64,000 nt of DNA from JABCYV01 sp963696025 (GTDB taxonomy: Bacteria; Acidobacteriota; Terriglobia; Terriglobales; Acidobacteriaceae), in the NCBI GenBank assembly GCA_963696025.1, contig CAVOII010000004.1, forward strand, positions 496,001 through 560,000, given 5' to 3'. The notes under the pieces are model-generated. The model was given only the letters and a program-made list of their open reading frames with translations, searched no databases and was not told the DNA's origin. The translations under genes were made by a program, and so were the position numbers. Below, one piece after another: positions 35,428-44,544 of this stretch (the first letter of the stretch is position 1; each line of letters opens with the position of its first letter).

Positions 35428-35612
35428 TTTTGACTCCAGGAGCAGAGGAACACGGGGATCATTACCGTGAAACGTCCTTGTGGGAAATTAAAGACGAGGT
35501 TTCTAATGAATCGTCATCTACCCCGAATCCGGAGCCTACTCATTGTTGCGCAACATCGCTATTAGACCAGTTCCCTCAGAGCGTCGTGTTCACGAGATGA
35601 GTCCTCGTCTCG

Positions 35613-36185
35613 CTACTTTGGGTTGAAGCCGCACGCCTGGGATACGCGATCAGTGTAGATGCCGCCTGGTGAGAACTCCGCGATGTCAGGTCCCCCGGCA
35701 GAACGGAATTCCACTTTGAAGACATTCGAGCGAAAAAGTTTGCGGGTGGTTCCCTTGTCCATGGAGAGAGCTGAACCAGGCACCCAATTCCAGCCATGGG
35801 TGTCGTGAGTATCATCCATGCGAACCAAAACGACCGCCTGCGGCTGTCCCCAGAAACCCGGTCGATTAGGCGGGCCGAGCCTTACGTTGGGATAAAAGAA
35901 GCTGCGTTCGAACTTGCCGTTGACGCAGAGAATCTCAATTTTGGGCTTCTGATAAGAGCTATCGCGCAAGAAGTTGTCGGCGGTGAGGACAAATTTTGCT
36001 TTCTTTGCCAGAGTCATCTTGTCTTCGGTGTCGAACTCCCACCATTTTCCGCCAATCGGAATACCGCCGTCCTGCGCCGCCGCTGAAACCACCGCGGCAC
36101 AGAGCAGGATGATGCACGCCAGGAATGTTCTTGCAGCGGAAACTGAATGAAAGGTTCTGAATGAGAAAGATGATACGGGTTTCAA
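35613..36185 (-). CDS. Secreted hypothetical protein
   Basis: The 190-residue product has a long signal peptide (TFLACIILLCAAVVSAAAQ after a positively charged start). The mature part contains GGKWWEFDTEDKMTLAKKAK, YQKPKIEILCVNGKFERSFF, VLVRMDDTHDTHGWNWVPG and GGPDIAEFSPGGIYTDRV. I recognise no catalytic motif. Two Cys residues could form a disulfide. The fold is probably beta-rich; the function is unknown. No partner genes are adjacent. Confidence 0.65.
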   Translation of the reverse strand: MKPVSSFSFRTFHSVSAARTFLACIILLCAAVVSAAAQDGGIPIGGKWWEFDTEDKMTLAKKAKFVLTADNFLRDSSYQKPKIEILCVNGKFERSFFYPNVRLGPPNRPGFWGQPQAVVLVRMDDTHDTHGWNWVPGSALSMDKGTTRKLFRSNVFKVEFRSAGGPDIAEFSPGGIYTDRVSQACGFNPK

Positions 36186-36288
36186 CGTCTCCTCCTACGA
36201 GACAATACGTGCTCGCTTCACCTGGCGAATGGCCCCGGCGCTCCGCGACCTCTAGTTGGATGCGCGTAGGTCATCAATCCGTCAGTCG

Positions 36289-36831
36289 TCAATCGGTCGC
36301 CAGGAAGGGATTCGGCTCCTGATCAGGCGCCAGAATGCCCTCAGCCAAAGGACCGCGATTGTATTCCGCCATGCGGTTCTTCCACTTAAGGAAGTCAGTA
36401 ATCGTCTGCGGCTCAATACGGATTTCCACCCGCCGAAGACTGGCCAGCAGAAGATTCATCTCACTATTGAACCCGGCAGCCCTGCGAAAGTTCTTCACCG
36501 AACCTTGAATCATTTCAACTCTACGGCTGCGGATTTCCAGCAGGCCCCAACCCGGTGGCAGTTCTTGCGGCACAATTAACCCCGCCGGCAGGAGATAAAA
36601 CCGTTCAGATCCCACGCCTAGTTCTGGCTTTTGGCGAAATGGCTTGGCGCGGTCAGCCAGGAAGTCCGCGCGCGAGATCTTGCATTCCACCAGGACCGAG
36701 TGGCAGGCGCGCTTCCATCCGATGGCATCGGGCATCTCGCCGCTTACGCAGGCCTGTTCGGAAAGAACCACGCCGCAGCGGTAGGAGCGCAACCAGGAGA
36801 CAGCTTTCTGGACAAGTTGGGCGTGGGTCAT
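36289..36831 (-). CDS. Hypothetical protein with an ExK nuclease-like motif
   Basis: The 180-residue product has an early MPDAIGWKRACHSVLVECKI with Asp35, Glu49 and Lys51 in a D-x(13)-ExK spacing, then SRADFLADRAKPFRQKPELG. This fits the PD-(D/E)XK nuclease fold (metal-binding Asp and Glu, catalytic Lys). The next strand carries RFYLLPAGLIVPQELPPGWG. Proteins of this layout are known as short endonuclease-like hypotheticals. No DNA-binding module or toxin/antitoxin partner is adjacent, so the substrate is unknown. This is an inference from the motif only. Confidence 0.6.
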   Translation of the reverse strand: MTHAQLVQKAVSWLRSYRCGVVLSEQACVSGEMPDAIGWKRACHSVLVECKISRADFLADRAKPFRQKPELGVGSERFYLLPAGLIVPQELPPGWGLLEIRSRRVEMIQGSVKNFRRAAGFNSEMNLLLASLRRVEIRIEPQTITDFLKWKNRMAEYNRGPLAEGILAPDQEPNPFLATD

Positions 36832-37045
36832 CAGGGATCCCTCGACTGCGCTCGGGATTTCGGCTGCGGGCTCCCGCTACGCTGACGCCCGCAATACGCC
36901 TCAAGTTAAGGGTAGCGAACGAAGGAATATGTTGGGAGTGACAGACAAGCTTCTTTAAGACAACTCACATGTGGAGGCCAGAAGAGGTTCCGGAGGCAAT
37001 GTTGGACTGGACATGTAATGGCGTGTTCCTGGTGGTTTCTCAACG

Positions 37046-37074
37046 AAAAGATAAGAGCGACCTTTCGGTCGCTC
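37046..37074 (-). terminator. Rho-independent terminator of the outer-membrane protein gene
   Basis: On the minus strand AGAGCGACC, loop GAAA, GGTCGCTCT is followed by TATCTTTTC. The stem is perfect and lies 25 bases after the stop of the gene at 37099. Confidence 0.85.
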
Positions 37075-37098
37075 TGTGCGTTGCCAACTTCCACACTG

Positions 37099-37617
37099 CT
37101 AGAAGCGGACCAGAAGCCCAGTCGAGATTCGCATGTTGTTATTGTCGCTAGTTCCGTTGGCGCGCATTGAGAGCCAGTCAAACTGAAGCGCACGCACGCC
37201 CAGATGTTGGGTTGCGTTCACGTCCACGCCGCCTCCGAACATCATGGCGAAGCCGTTAGCCGATGCCGACAAGCCGCTAAAACCAGCCGAAGCGTGGAAG
37301 CCGCCGGCCAGGAAGTGCGCGAACGGAGTGAAGATTTCGTTGTGACGCAGCGAGACCACAGGCCCAAAGGTGTACGTGTAGTTGTCGAAGCTTACCCCGT
37401 TTTGGGACCTGTAGGCGCCGCTGAAATCCCCGGTCACACCAAACCAACGGTTAAGATTTGTGGTGAAGGCTGTATCCCAGCCGTTCGCATTCAGTCCGCC
37501 ATCAAATCGTGTGTATTGATAGCCGCCGAAGAATTCCGCCCGGGGCGCACTCTCCTGCGCGGCCGCTCCCAGTGAACACATGCCGAACAACAGAACGAGC
37601 CCAGCTAATTTGCGCAT
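37099..37617 (-). CDS. Outer-membrane beta-barrel protein
   Basis: ATG 37615-37617 is chosen because GAGGAG lies seven bases upstream and a signal peptide starts there (MRKLAGLVLLFGMCSLGAAAQ). The 172-residue product has alternating strands typical of an eight-stranded OmpA/OmpX-like barrel (AEFFGGYQYTRFDGGLNANG, FGVTGDFSGAYRSQNGVSFD, FTPFAHFLAGGFHASAGF, MRISTGLLVRF). It ends in Phe, the usual signal for BAM assembly. The role is unknown; it may be a surface or adhesion barrel. Confidence 0.82.
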   Translation of the reverse strand: MRKLAGLVLLFGMCSLGAAAQESAPRAEFFGGYQYTRFDGGLNANGWDTAFTTNLNRWFGVTGDFSGAYRSQNGVSFDNYTYTFGPVVSLRHNEIFTPFAHFLAGGFHASAGFSGLSASANGFAMMFGGGVDVNATQHLGVRALQFDWLSMRANGTSDNNNMRISTGLLVRF

Positions 37618-38015
37618 TATTGCGCTCCTCAAGGTTGAATTTCGCACTCTTCTCCGGTCGAATTACCCGGCCGCCGTAGCGCAAGCAGGTCTCACCGCGG
37701 CGACAGCTGTCCTGAAGTGAAAGTGCCATGTACAGTGAAATCCAAAATGGGAAAGTGAGCAAATAACTGAAGACAAAGAGCGTTTGGCCTTTGGTAACCG
37801 CAGGCGTGAAGACTAGGGGGCGGCTCAAAACAGCTGAGAGGTTGCAAATCTGTCCAGTTGTACTCCGGGCTAGTGGCTCAAGCCTGAGGCTGGGGAAAAG
37901 TAGCAGGCTCGGACGCTTCGCGATCGGCAGCCGCGACAAGGTTTTATCAGATCAAACCGTTTGGGCTCGATGGGCGGGTGCACCTCACCTTGAGAGTTTG
38001 CTGCCGAGAATGCGA
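37618..38015. other. Spacer with no recognised gene
   Basis: About 400 bases upstream of the outer-membrane protein gene and downstream of the M48 gene. I see no protein, repeat or strong hairpin. It probably holds the promoter of the barrel gene. Confidence 0.4.
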
Positions 38016-39302
38016 TCACTTCTGTGACTGGCTGTTTGTCAACAGTCCCGCAAGCTCCAGCTGGGGTTCTTCGGGGGGATGTCGGCGGAGGACAGGACCG
38101 TTGGTGACTCCGTCTGCGGAGTGGTGCCGGCGCAGAATCGGCCGATCCGCCCAGGCAAGCCGTGCTTTCACTACCTGGAATTCGCTGGTATCGACGACGT
38201 AGTCATCCCGGCCGGGGAGCAGCGTGGAAATCTCTGCTTGCGCCTTCTGGATGCGCTCCTCAATGGTCGGGTAGTAGGAGAATGCGTGAGCGATCTGGTC
38301 GTGTAATGGCAGCTTAGACAAGGTATTGAAAGCAGGAACAGCATTAGCGAGGCGCGCGTGTGCCTCAACCTGTTTGCTGTGCAGTTTCTCCAAAGCTTCG
38401 AGAAATGCCTGAGGATCGTATCCCGTGGCGTATAGATATTCGATTCCGAGCAGGTCGGCCTCGAGCTCTGCGTCGCGACTGAATTTTTTGAAGGTAAGGG
38501 GACCTATCTGTCCTATTCCGAAGCCGGCGGGGCCGCCGACGTGACTCAGCGGTATTGAGAACATACTCCAGGCGCGCATTCGGGTGGCGGTCCGGGTCGC
38601 GTGCCGCGCAGCAATGTGCGCGATCTCATGCGCCATCAGGCCGGCCAGCTCGGCTTCGCTGTCGACTTCCATGATCAAACCCTTGTCAACATAGAGAAAA
38701 CCCCCGGGCAAGCTGAAGGCTTTGAGATCCAGGGAGTCGATAACCTTAATGGTGAGGGGCAATTCAGCGTCGGAGTTACGAGCGAGTTTCTGGCCAAGAA
38801 GATTTATATAGTCATTGAGCCCGGCGTCGGCGACGAATTTCGTGTGGCGATCAATAGCGGCGGCCATCGCTTCGCCCAAAGCGCGTTCTTTCTGCAGCGA
38901 GTAAAGATTTACGCCGTCCCCGACACCCCGGTGTCCAATGCGATCAATGTCGTACTTACCGGACTTCTTTGTCTTCTCTTCAATACCAGGCGCGGTCTGA
39001 GAGGTTGGGGACATGGAATCTGGAGCCTGATCTACCGTGGCGTCGGGAGATGGTTGAACATCGGAAGCGTCCACTGGCAGAACGAAAACCAGGAAGGCGG
39101 CGATACAAATCGCAAGTTGTGCATGGTAGCTAGCGGACGTCTTGAGCTTAGTCGCAGCAATGAAAATCTTTTCACATACAGGCAAAAGTTTTGACTTAGA
39201 GGACCGTGTGCGGTGGCCTGAAATGGCCTTAGAATCTTTGCAGGGAGCTACTAAAGCTTCAGCTTCTTGGAAAAACGGGCGACTGGGCGCGCCAAGTGCC
39301 AC
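38016..39302 (-). CDS. M48 family metalloprotease
   Basis: The GTG at 39302 has GAGGTG five bases upstream, so this start is reasonable although it gives a long cytoplasmic-type lead before the hydrophobic segment (LAICIAAFLVFVLPVDA). The 428-residue product has the M48 zinc motif LMAHEIAHIAARHATR (HExxH near residue 224) and the third-ligand helix DAELEADLLGIEYLYATGY. Such proteins (BepA/YggG/LoiP-like) degrade or chaperone misassembled envelope proteins in the periplasm. The C-terminus has no clear TPR repeat. It is divergent from the fused kinase at 39460. Confidence 0.88.
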   Translation of the reverse strand: MALGAPSRPFFQEAEALVAPCKDSKAISGHRTRSSKSKLLPVCEKIFIAATKLKTSASYHAQLAICIAAFLVFVLPVDASDVQPSPDATVDQAPDSMSPTSQTAPGIEEKTKKSGKYDIDRIGHRGVGDGVNLYSLQKERALGEAMAAAIDRHTKFVADAGLNDYINLLGQKLARNSDAELPLTIKVIDSLDLKAFSLPGGFLYVDKGLIMEVDSEAELAGLMAHEIAHIAARHATRTATRMRAWSMFSIPLSHVGGPAGFGIGQIGPLTFKKFSRDAELEADLLGIEYLYATGYDPQAFLEALEKLHSKQVEAHARLANAVPAFNTLSKLPLHDQIAHAFSYYPTIEERIQKAQAEISTLLPGRDDYVVDTSEFQVVKARLAWADRPILRRHHSADGVTNGPVLRRHPPEEPQLELAGLLTNSQSQK

Positions 39303-39459
39303 TTGATCACCTCAACGCGAGGCCCCATTCCTCATGGACGCCGATGCGTTGCCGTTCTGCCTTTGGCATCGAGCACGAATAAGTCCAAAGTGCATGGCGT
39401 AAAATCGACCGCGGTACGTCAGAGACAATCAGACGGCGAAGGTATAATCGCCGTGGCCT

Positions 39460-42426
39460 ATGACGCTGATCCCTGGCACAAAGTTCGGGGCATACGAGAT
39501 CCAATCTCTCATCGGCGCAGGCGGTATGGGCGAGGTGTATCGTGCCCGAGACACAAGGCTGCAGCGTACGGTAGCAATTAAAATCCTGCCCGCCCATCTG
39601 TCTTCTGACGCAGACCTGCATGTGCGCTTCGAGCAGGAAGCGAAATCCATCTCGGCCCTGCAACATCCCAACGTCTGTGTGGTTCACGACATCGGTTCGC
39701 AGGACGGGGTGGACTTTATGGTCATGGAGTACGTCGCCGGCCAAACCCTGGACCACTTGATTCCCGCAGATGGACTGGCAACGGGCCTGGCGCTCAAGTA
39801 CGCCATACAGATTGCCGAGGCTCTCTCTTGCGCACACGCAGTGGACCTCGTACACCGCGACCTGAAACCCTCGAACGTCATGGTGGACGAGAGCGGGCTG
39901 GTTAAAGTTCTGGACTTTGGTTTAGCCAAACTTGCAACCCCAGCGTCAGCGATGAACGACGAGGCTGCGACGATAGCGACGACGCCCGGGATGATCGTGG
40001 GCACGGTGGCCTATATGTCACCGGAGCAGGCTGAAGGCAAGCCAATCGACGCACGCAGCGATGTGTTCTCCTTCGGTTCGGTGCTCTACGAGATGCTGAC
40101 CGGCAGCAGAGCTTTCGACGGTCAATCCGGCGCGGCAATCCTTTCGGCGGTCCTGCGGGACGATCCGAGGCCGTTGAGCGAGCGCAAACGCGACATCCCG
40201 CCGGAGGTGCGGCGGATTGTTAACCGCTGCCTGAAAAAAGATCCTTCTGCGAGGTACGCTTCCGCTACTGAGCTCGCGCACGAACTTAAAAGCTGCCGCG
40301 ATCTTTTGTTCCCTGAGTCGGGCGCGATATTAAGCCCCGCAAGGATTGTCAGGGAGGTGCGACGTCCGAGAGTGCTGGTTCCGATTCTGCTTGCGGTCAT
40401 GATGCTTGGGGCAGGGGCGGCCTGGCTGGTAAAACGCTATCGCGACGCACGCTGGGCGCGCGAAGTGGCTGTGCCTGACATTTCACGACTGGCTGATCAG
40501 GGAAGATTTGGCGAATTTGGTGAAGCCTACACGTTTGCGGTGAAGGCAGAGAAGTCGATTCCCGGCGATCCCGTGTTGGCGCGGCTGTGGCCAGTCATCT
40601 CATATCAGACTTCAGTCGAGACAACGCCGGCGGGTGCCGATGTGTACCGCAGGGCGTACAGCGACGTAAATGCACCGTGGGAACTGGTTGGTCGCACGCC
40701 GTTGAAGGATGTCCGCCAGCCACGTGGCAATTTCGTGTGGAAGTTCGATAAGCCAGGGTTTGCTACGGTTTTGCGGACGACCGCTGCTCTGTTCGGTTGG
40801 TATCCACCGCCTGTCGGTCAGCCCGTGGCCGCAACTGTCACTCTCGACGAGTCCGGGAAAATTCCTGCTGGAATGGTGCGAGTTTCGCCAGAGAAATATT
40901 CCAACGCCTTGTTCATCCCAGGCTTTGAAGGCATCCCGGAATTACCTCTCAAGAGCTATTGGATCGACCAGTATGAAGTGACCAACCGGCAGTTCAAGGT
41001 CTTCGTCGATCAAGGCGGATATCAGAAACGTGAGTATTGGAAAGTGGAGTTTCAGAAAGACGGCAAACATCTTTCGTGGGACGAGGCCATGGCGCTTTTC
41101 CGAGACGCAGCCGGACGACCGGGACCGAAAGATTGGATCCAAGGCGAGTATCCGAAAGGCCAGGAGGACTTTCCCGTGACTGGCGTCAGCTGGTACGAAG
41201 CCGCGGCTTATGCGGAGTTTGCCGGAAAAAGTCTGCCGACGATCTATCACTGGAATCGTGCTGCCGGACCGGTTTCCGCGGCTTTCATCGTACCTGCAAG
41301 CAACTTCGGCAGGTCGGGTGTCTTGCCGGTCGGCAGCAAGCCGGGCATGAGCCCGTGGGGCACCTACGACATGGCTGGCAACGTGAAGGAGTGGATCTGG
41401 ACGGAAGCAGAGTCAGGTAAGCGTTATGTCCTCGGCGGGGCCTGGGACGAACCCAACTACATGTTCGTTGACCCGGATGCACAAACACCGTTCCTACGCA
41501 CCGCAAATATTGGGTTCCGTTGTGTGAAGTACATCGAGCCGGAATCGATTCCCAAAGTCGCCTACGATCCTGTGCCTACGCCGAGGCGTGATCTATCCAA
41601 ACAGAAGCCCGCCTCCGATGTGTTATTTCAGGCCTATCGCAGCCAATATTCCTACGACAAAACGCCTCTAAACCCATCCGTAGAGCCTTTTGGGACCGAC
41701 GAAGAAGATTGGAAAGCCGAGAGAATCACCTACACGGCAGGTTACGGAAACGAACGGGCCGTCTCCTACCTGTTGCTTCCGAAGCGTGCGAAACCCCCGT
41801 TCCAGACAATCGTGTTCTTTCCTGGGTCGAACGCGCTCCTGCTACGGAAGTTCTCGCTTTACACCACGGCGTCCCTGGATGCCATTCTCAGGAGTGGGCG
41901 CGCCGTAGTCTACCCCGTATACAAGGGTACGTACGAACGCGGCGACGGAATGGAGTCCGATGTGCCGGATATGACCAGTACCTGGCGGGATCACGTCATC
42001 ATGTGGGTTAAGGACGTATCGCGAGCCATCGACTACGCGGAGACACGTCCCGAACTGGATCACAATAAGCTGGCCTATTACGGCTATAGTTGGGGCGCGG
42101 CAATGGGTGGCATGGTACCGGCTATCGAACCAAGGATCAAGGTTTGCGTCCTCGCGTTGGGGGGCCTCGACTTCCAGCGGTCCCTTCCTGAAGCTGATCC
42201 CATCAACTTCGTGTCACGGGTGAAGCAGCCGGTCTTGATGCTGAATGGACGCTATGATTTCTTCTTTCCTGTGGAATCGAACCAGGAGCCTTTTTATCGG
42301 ATGCTTGGGTCGAAGAAAGACCAGAAGAAACATCTACTCTACGACACTGGTCACAATATCCCGCGCAACGAACTTATTAAGGAAACGCTGACCTGGCTGG
42401 ATCAGTATCTCGGGCCGGTGAACTAA
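39460..42426 (+). CDS. Ser/Thr kinase fused to FGE-like and alpha/beta hydrolase domains
   Basis: This 988-residue protein has four parts. Residues about 10-275 form a Pkn2-type kinase (IGAGGMGEVYRARD, AIKIL, HRDLKPSNVMV near 133, DFGLAK near 153, GTVAYMSPEQ). A membrane helix follows at about 305-325 (VLVPILLAVMMLGAGAAWLV). After a PEGA-like stretch, about 470-690 is a formylglycine-generating-enzyme/sulfatase-modifying-factor domain (IDQYEVTNRQFKVFVDQGGY, GVSWYEAAAYAEFAGKSLPT, YDMAGNVKEWIW, GGAWDEPNY, GFRCVKY). The C-terminal part is an alpha/beta hydrolase with Ser877 (YGYSWGAAMGG), Asp933 (NGRYDFFFP) and His965 (DTGHNIP). The two catalytic Cys of true FGE are missing. Signal sensing outside, kinase inside is inferred. 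Confidence 0.88.
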   Translation: MTLIPGTKFGAYEIQSLIGAGGMGEVYRARDTRLQRTVAIKILPAHLSSDADLHVRFEQEAKSISALQHPNVCVVHDIGSQDGVDFMVMEYVAGQTLDHLIPADGLATGLALKYAIQIAEALSCAHAVDLVHRDLKPSNVMVDESGLVKVLDFGLAKLATPASAMNDEAATIATTPGMIVGTVAYMSPEQAEGKPIDARSDVFSFGSVLYEMLTGSRAFDGQSGAAILSAVLRDDPRPLSERKRDIPPEVRRIVNRCLKKDPSARYASATELAHELKSCRDLLFPESGAILSPARIVREVRRPRVLVPILLAVMMLGAGAAWLVKRYRDARWAREVAVPDISRLADQGRFGEFGEAYTFAVKAEKSIPGDPVLARLWPVISYQTSVETTPAGADVYRRAYSDVNAPWELVGRTPLKDVRQPRGNFVWKFDKPGFATVLRTTAALFGWYPPPVGQPVAATVTLDESGKIPAGMVRVSPEKYSNALFIPGFEGIPELPLKSYWIDQYEVTNRQFKVFVDQGGYQKREYWKVEFQKDGKHLSWDEAMALFRDAAGRPGPKDWIQGEYPKGQEDFPVTGVSWYEAAAYAEFAGKSLPTIYHWNRAAGPVSAAFIVPASNFGRSGVLPVGSKPGMSPWGTYDMAGNVKEWIWTEAESGKRYVLGGAWDEPNYMFVDPDAQTPFLRTANIGFRCVKYIEPESIPKVAYDPVPTPRRDLSKQKPASDVLFQAYRSQYSYDKTPLNPSVEPFGTDEEDWKAERITYTAGYGNERAVSYLLLPKRAKPPFQTIVFFPGSNALLLRKFSLYTTASLDAILRSGRAVVYPVYKGTYERGDGMESDVPDMTSTWRDHVIMWVKDVSRAIDYAETRPELDHNKLAYYGYSWGAAMGGMVPAIEPRIKVCVLALGGLDFQRSLPEADPINFVSRVKQPVLMLNGRYDFFFPVESNQEPFYRMLGSKKDQKKHLLYDTGHNIPRNELIKETLTWLDQYLGPVN

Positions 42427-42528
42427 CTCTCACAGACAAGGTATCGCCTCTTGGACTCGATCCTCCTTTCCTCATCCGCAAAACAGTGGTGAGACCATTG
42501 TGAAACGGCTTATAGTTTCGAAGGCCTT

Positions 42529-44115
42529 TTATCTTTTCGCTAACAGTGGTTTCACCATCACCGGACGTCGATAGACTACTTCCAGAAGATGGCGAGCTGC
42601 AGCGATGTTTTCGGCCAGGCGGTCACGGGGAGAATACCCTTGGGCCGCGACGACCAGAAAACCGTTGTTTTCTGCGACGTGCAGGCGCTGAATTCGACCG
42701 TCGCGATTGGAATCGAGGGCGTCAGCCAGACGGAGTATTCCCGCCAAGCGCAGCACAGTCCGACGTTGTTCAGGCGTGAGCCCACGTAAAGATGCCTGGC
42801 CAGCATGTGGCAGCGCACCCTGGTGGTAACGCGAAATAGCGGCAGCCAGGTGCAGGGATTCCGCGCTCCATCCTGCTGGAGGTTTGAGCCGATTGATCAA
42901 CTTGTATGTAGCTTTGTGGGATTTCTTTTCCCGCTTCGATCGCCCAACATCGTGCAGCAATGCTGCAACTTGGAGAATGGCACGCTGGTCACTGTGGCTA
43001 GAGTCGTGACGATTTAAATTTCGATGATTCGCGGCGTGATTCGAGTTCCGATGATTGCCCGCAGAAGTGTGCTGTTTGGACGGCAAGCCGTCATAAAGTT
43101 GCAATGCCAGCCCGGTTACGTGATCGGAGTGTTTGAAGTCGGGATCGAGAACTGAGGCCCAAAACTGCAGCCGGTGTAAGGCAGCGGCTTCGATTTGCTC
43201 CCCCTGCGGGAGTTCAGCCCGCCAGACCTGCCACAGGGAATTTTTGCCCATCATTTTAGCCCGATATTTTCCGATCCGCGCGGTACGTTCCTCAATAATG
43301 CGGGCGTGCCATCGCGAGCGGGATGCGGCATCGGGAAAGACATCTACCTGCAGGGCGGTGGACCAAACAACGTCGAGGTCGTGGACTTCCCCAAGCAAAT
43401 CTTGCAGGTCTTTAAGATCATCGCTCCAGGCGGCATGCTGTTGCGGCAGAAAATTCTCCACAATGTAGCGGAAGCGCTTGATTCCGATGCGCAAACTGTG
43501 GAATGCAACCTGAGAACGATTGCGAAGTGCGCGACGATGCAGTTCGTAGGCTTCGATCCAGCGCTCCAGGGCGAGATGCTTGAAAATGTCGCTGCCGGAC
43601 CGCAGCCGGGCTGCCCTACGGGGCAACGTTTTGATCCAGCGTCTCCACTGTTTGCGATCAAATTCCTCGAGGGCCTTTGCCGACTCTTGCTTGAACTCGG
43701 CTTCGCGAGCAGCGAGGAACTGCAGCAGTTTAGTGGTCACCGGGTCACCCGGGCTGTCGAGACGATGCACCCATTCTTCCATGACTTGCGTGTCGCGCAG
43801 ATCTCCCAAACGGCTGAAAAGGGGCTTGCCGGACTTCTTCATTTCCTTCCAGGCGGGATCAGGATCGATGGCCATGATTCCGTCAGCCATGGAGCGGCAA
43901 CGGCGTAACGCGACCCGCAAGTCGTGCACGGGATCGGGCGAGAAGTCTACGCTGGCGCGATCGCACTGTTCGAGCACGCTCTGCATCCAGAAGGCCAGGC
44001 CGATCTTCTTTATGGCCTTCGCGTTTATGGCCTTCGCGTTTATGGCTTTCGCGTTCGCGACTTTCGCGGCGGGCTGGGCGGAAGGAGACGTTAGCCAGGT
44101 TGCCGGAGAGGGCAT
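42529..44115 (-). CDS. CHAD-HD domain fusion protein
   Basis: The 528-residue product has a CHAD domain (about 30-330) with VHDLRVALRRCRSMADGIMA, RLGDLRDTQVMEEWVHRL and FHSLRIGIKRFRYIVENFLP, the conserved His/Arg clusters that bind polyphosphate or other anions. A His/Asn-rich linker follows (SAGNHRNSNHAANHRNLNRH). The C-terminal part is an HD-type domain (ALLHDVGRSKREKKSHKATY near 387; later LRLADALDSNRDGRIQRL) like the C-terminus of Ppx/GppA exopolyphosphatases. The N-terminus has NAKAI repeated three times, from a 15-base tandem repeat at about 44010-44060. A polyphosphate-related function is inferred. Confidence 0.87.
   Translation of the reverse strand: MPSPATWLTSPSAQPAAKVANAKAINAKAINAKAIKKIGLAFWMQSVLEQCDRASVDFSPDPVHDLRVALRRCRSMADGIMAIDPDPAWKEMKKSGKPLFSRLGDLRDTQVMEEWVHRLDSPGDPVTTKLLQFLAAREAEFKQESAKALEEFDRKQWRRWIKTLPRRAARLRSGSDIFKHLALERWIEAYELHRRALRNRSQVAFHSLRIGIKRFRYIVENFLPQQHAAWSDDLKDLQDLLGEVHDLDVVWSTALQVDVFPDAASRSRWHARIIEERTARIGKYRAKMMGKNSLWQVWRAELPQGEQIEAAALHRLQFWASVLDPDFKHSDHVTGLALQLYDGLPSKQHTSAGNHRNSNHAANHRNLNRHDSSHSDQRAILQVAALLHDVGRSKREKKSHKATYKLINRLKPPAGWSAESLHLAAAISRYHQGALPHAGQASLRGLTPEQRRTVLRLAGILRLADALDSNRDGRIQRLHVAENNGFLVVAAQGYSPRDRLAENIAAARHLLEVVYRRPVMVKPLLAKR
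44010..44060. repeat. 15-base tandem repeat in the CHAD-HD gene
   Basis: TTTATGGCCTTCGCG occurs three times head to tail with small changes. It encodes the NAKAI repeats near the protein N-terminus on the minus strand. Confidence 0.75.
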
Positions 44116-44168
44116 AGTAATGAGCTATTCTCACCGTCCCGGAGAATTAATTCCAGTGTTTCCGTTTT

Positions 44169-44327
44169 GGAGTGCCAGTTCGACTGGGAAGCGAGCCGCA
44201 CGCGCGGACTATTGAGAACGCGACGCCACGCGCGGCTCGCCCCAGATCCCCGTCGGCTGCGCTCAGGGCAGGCTTTCGCTGGGCAAAGGACGCTTGCTCA
44301 GGATGACAACCAAACTGCACCACTACC
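44169..44327. repeat. Interspersed GC-rich repeat, copy 2
   Basis: This 159-base stretch begins GGAGTGCCAGTT and contains GAAGCGAGCC, GAACGCGACGCC, CCCAGATCCCC and CAGGGCAGGCTTTCGCT. It ends GGATGACAACCAAACTGCAC and CACTACC. The last 30 bases equal those of 47288-47386. The left end matches the inverted repeat of that element imperfectly. It fills the spacer between the CHAD-HD gene and the HEAT/PilZ gene; nothing else is seen there. Confidence 0.65.
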
Positions 44328-44544
44328 CAATGTTTCCAGTCCTCTGAGATTTGTGAGAGCCGCGGTTGTACGATCCTGGACAGCTCAATGACTTAACACC
44401 GGGTTACCTCCGTAATGTGCATCGACTTACGATTTCGCATTACCCTAACTCGGTAGCCTAGAAATTCTTAGGAGATGCCGCATTCTTACGGCCGACACAA
44501 ACAGGGATAGCCGGGTCGCATCCGCTCGCGCCTTTGTCCATAGC

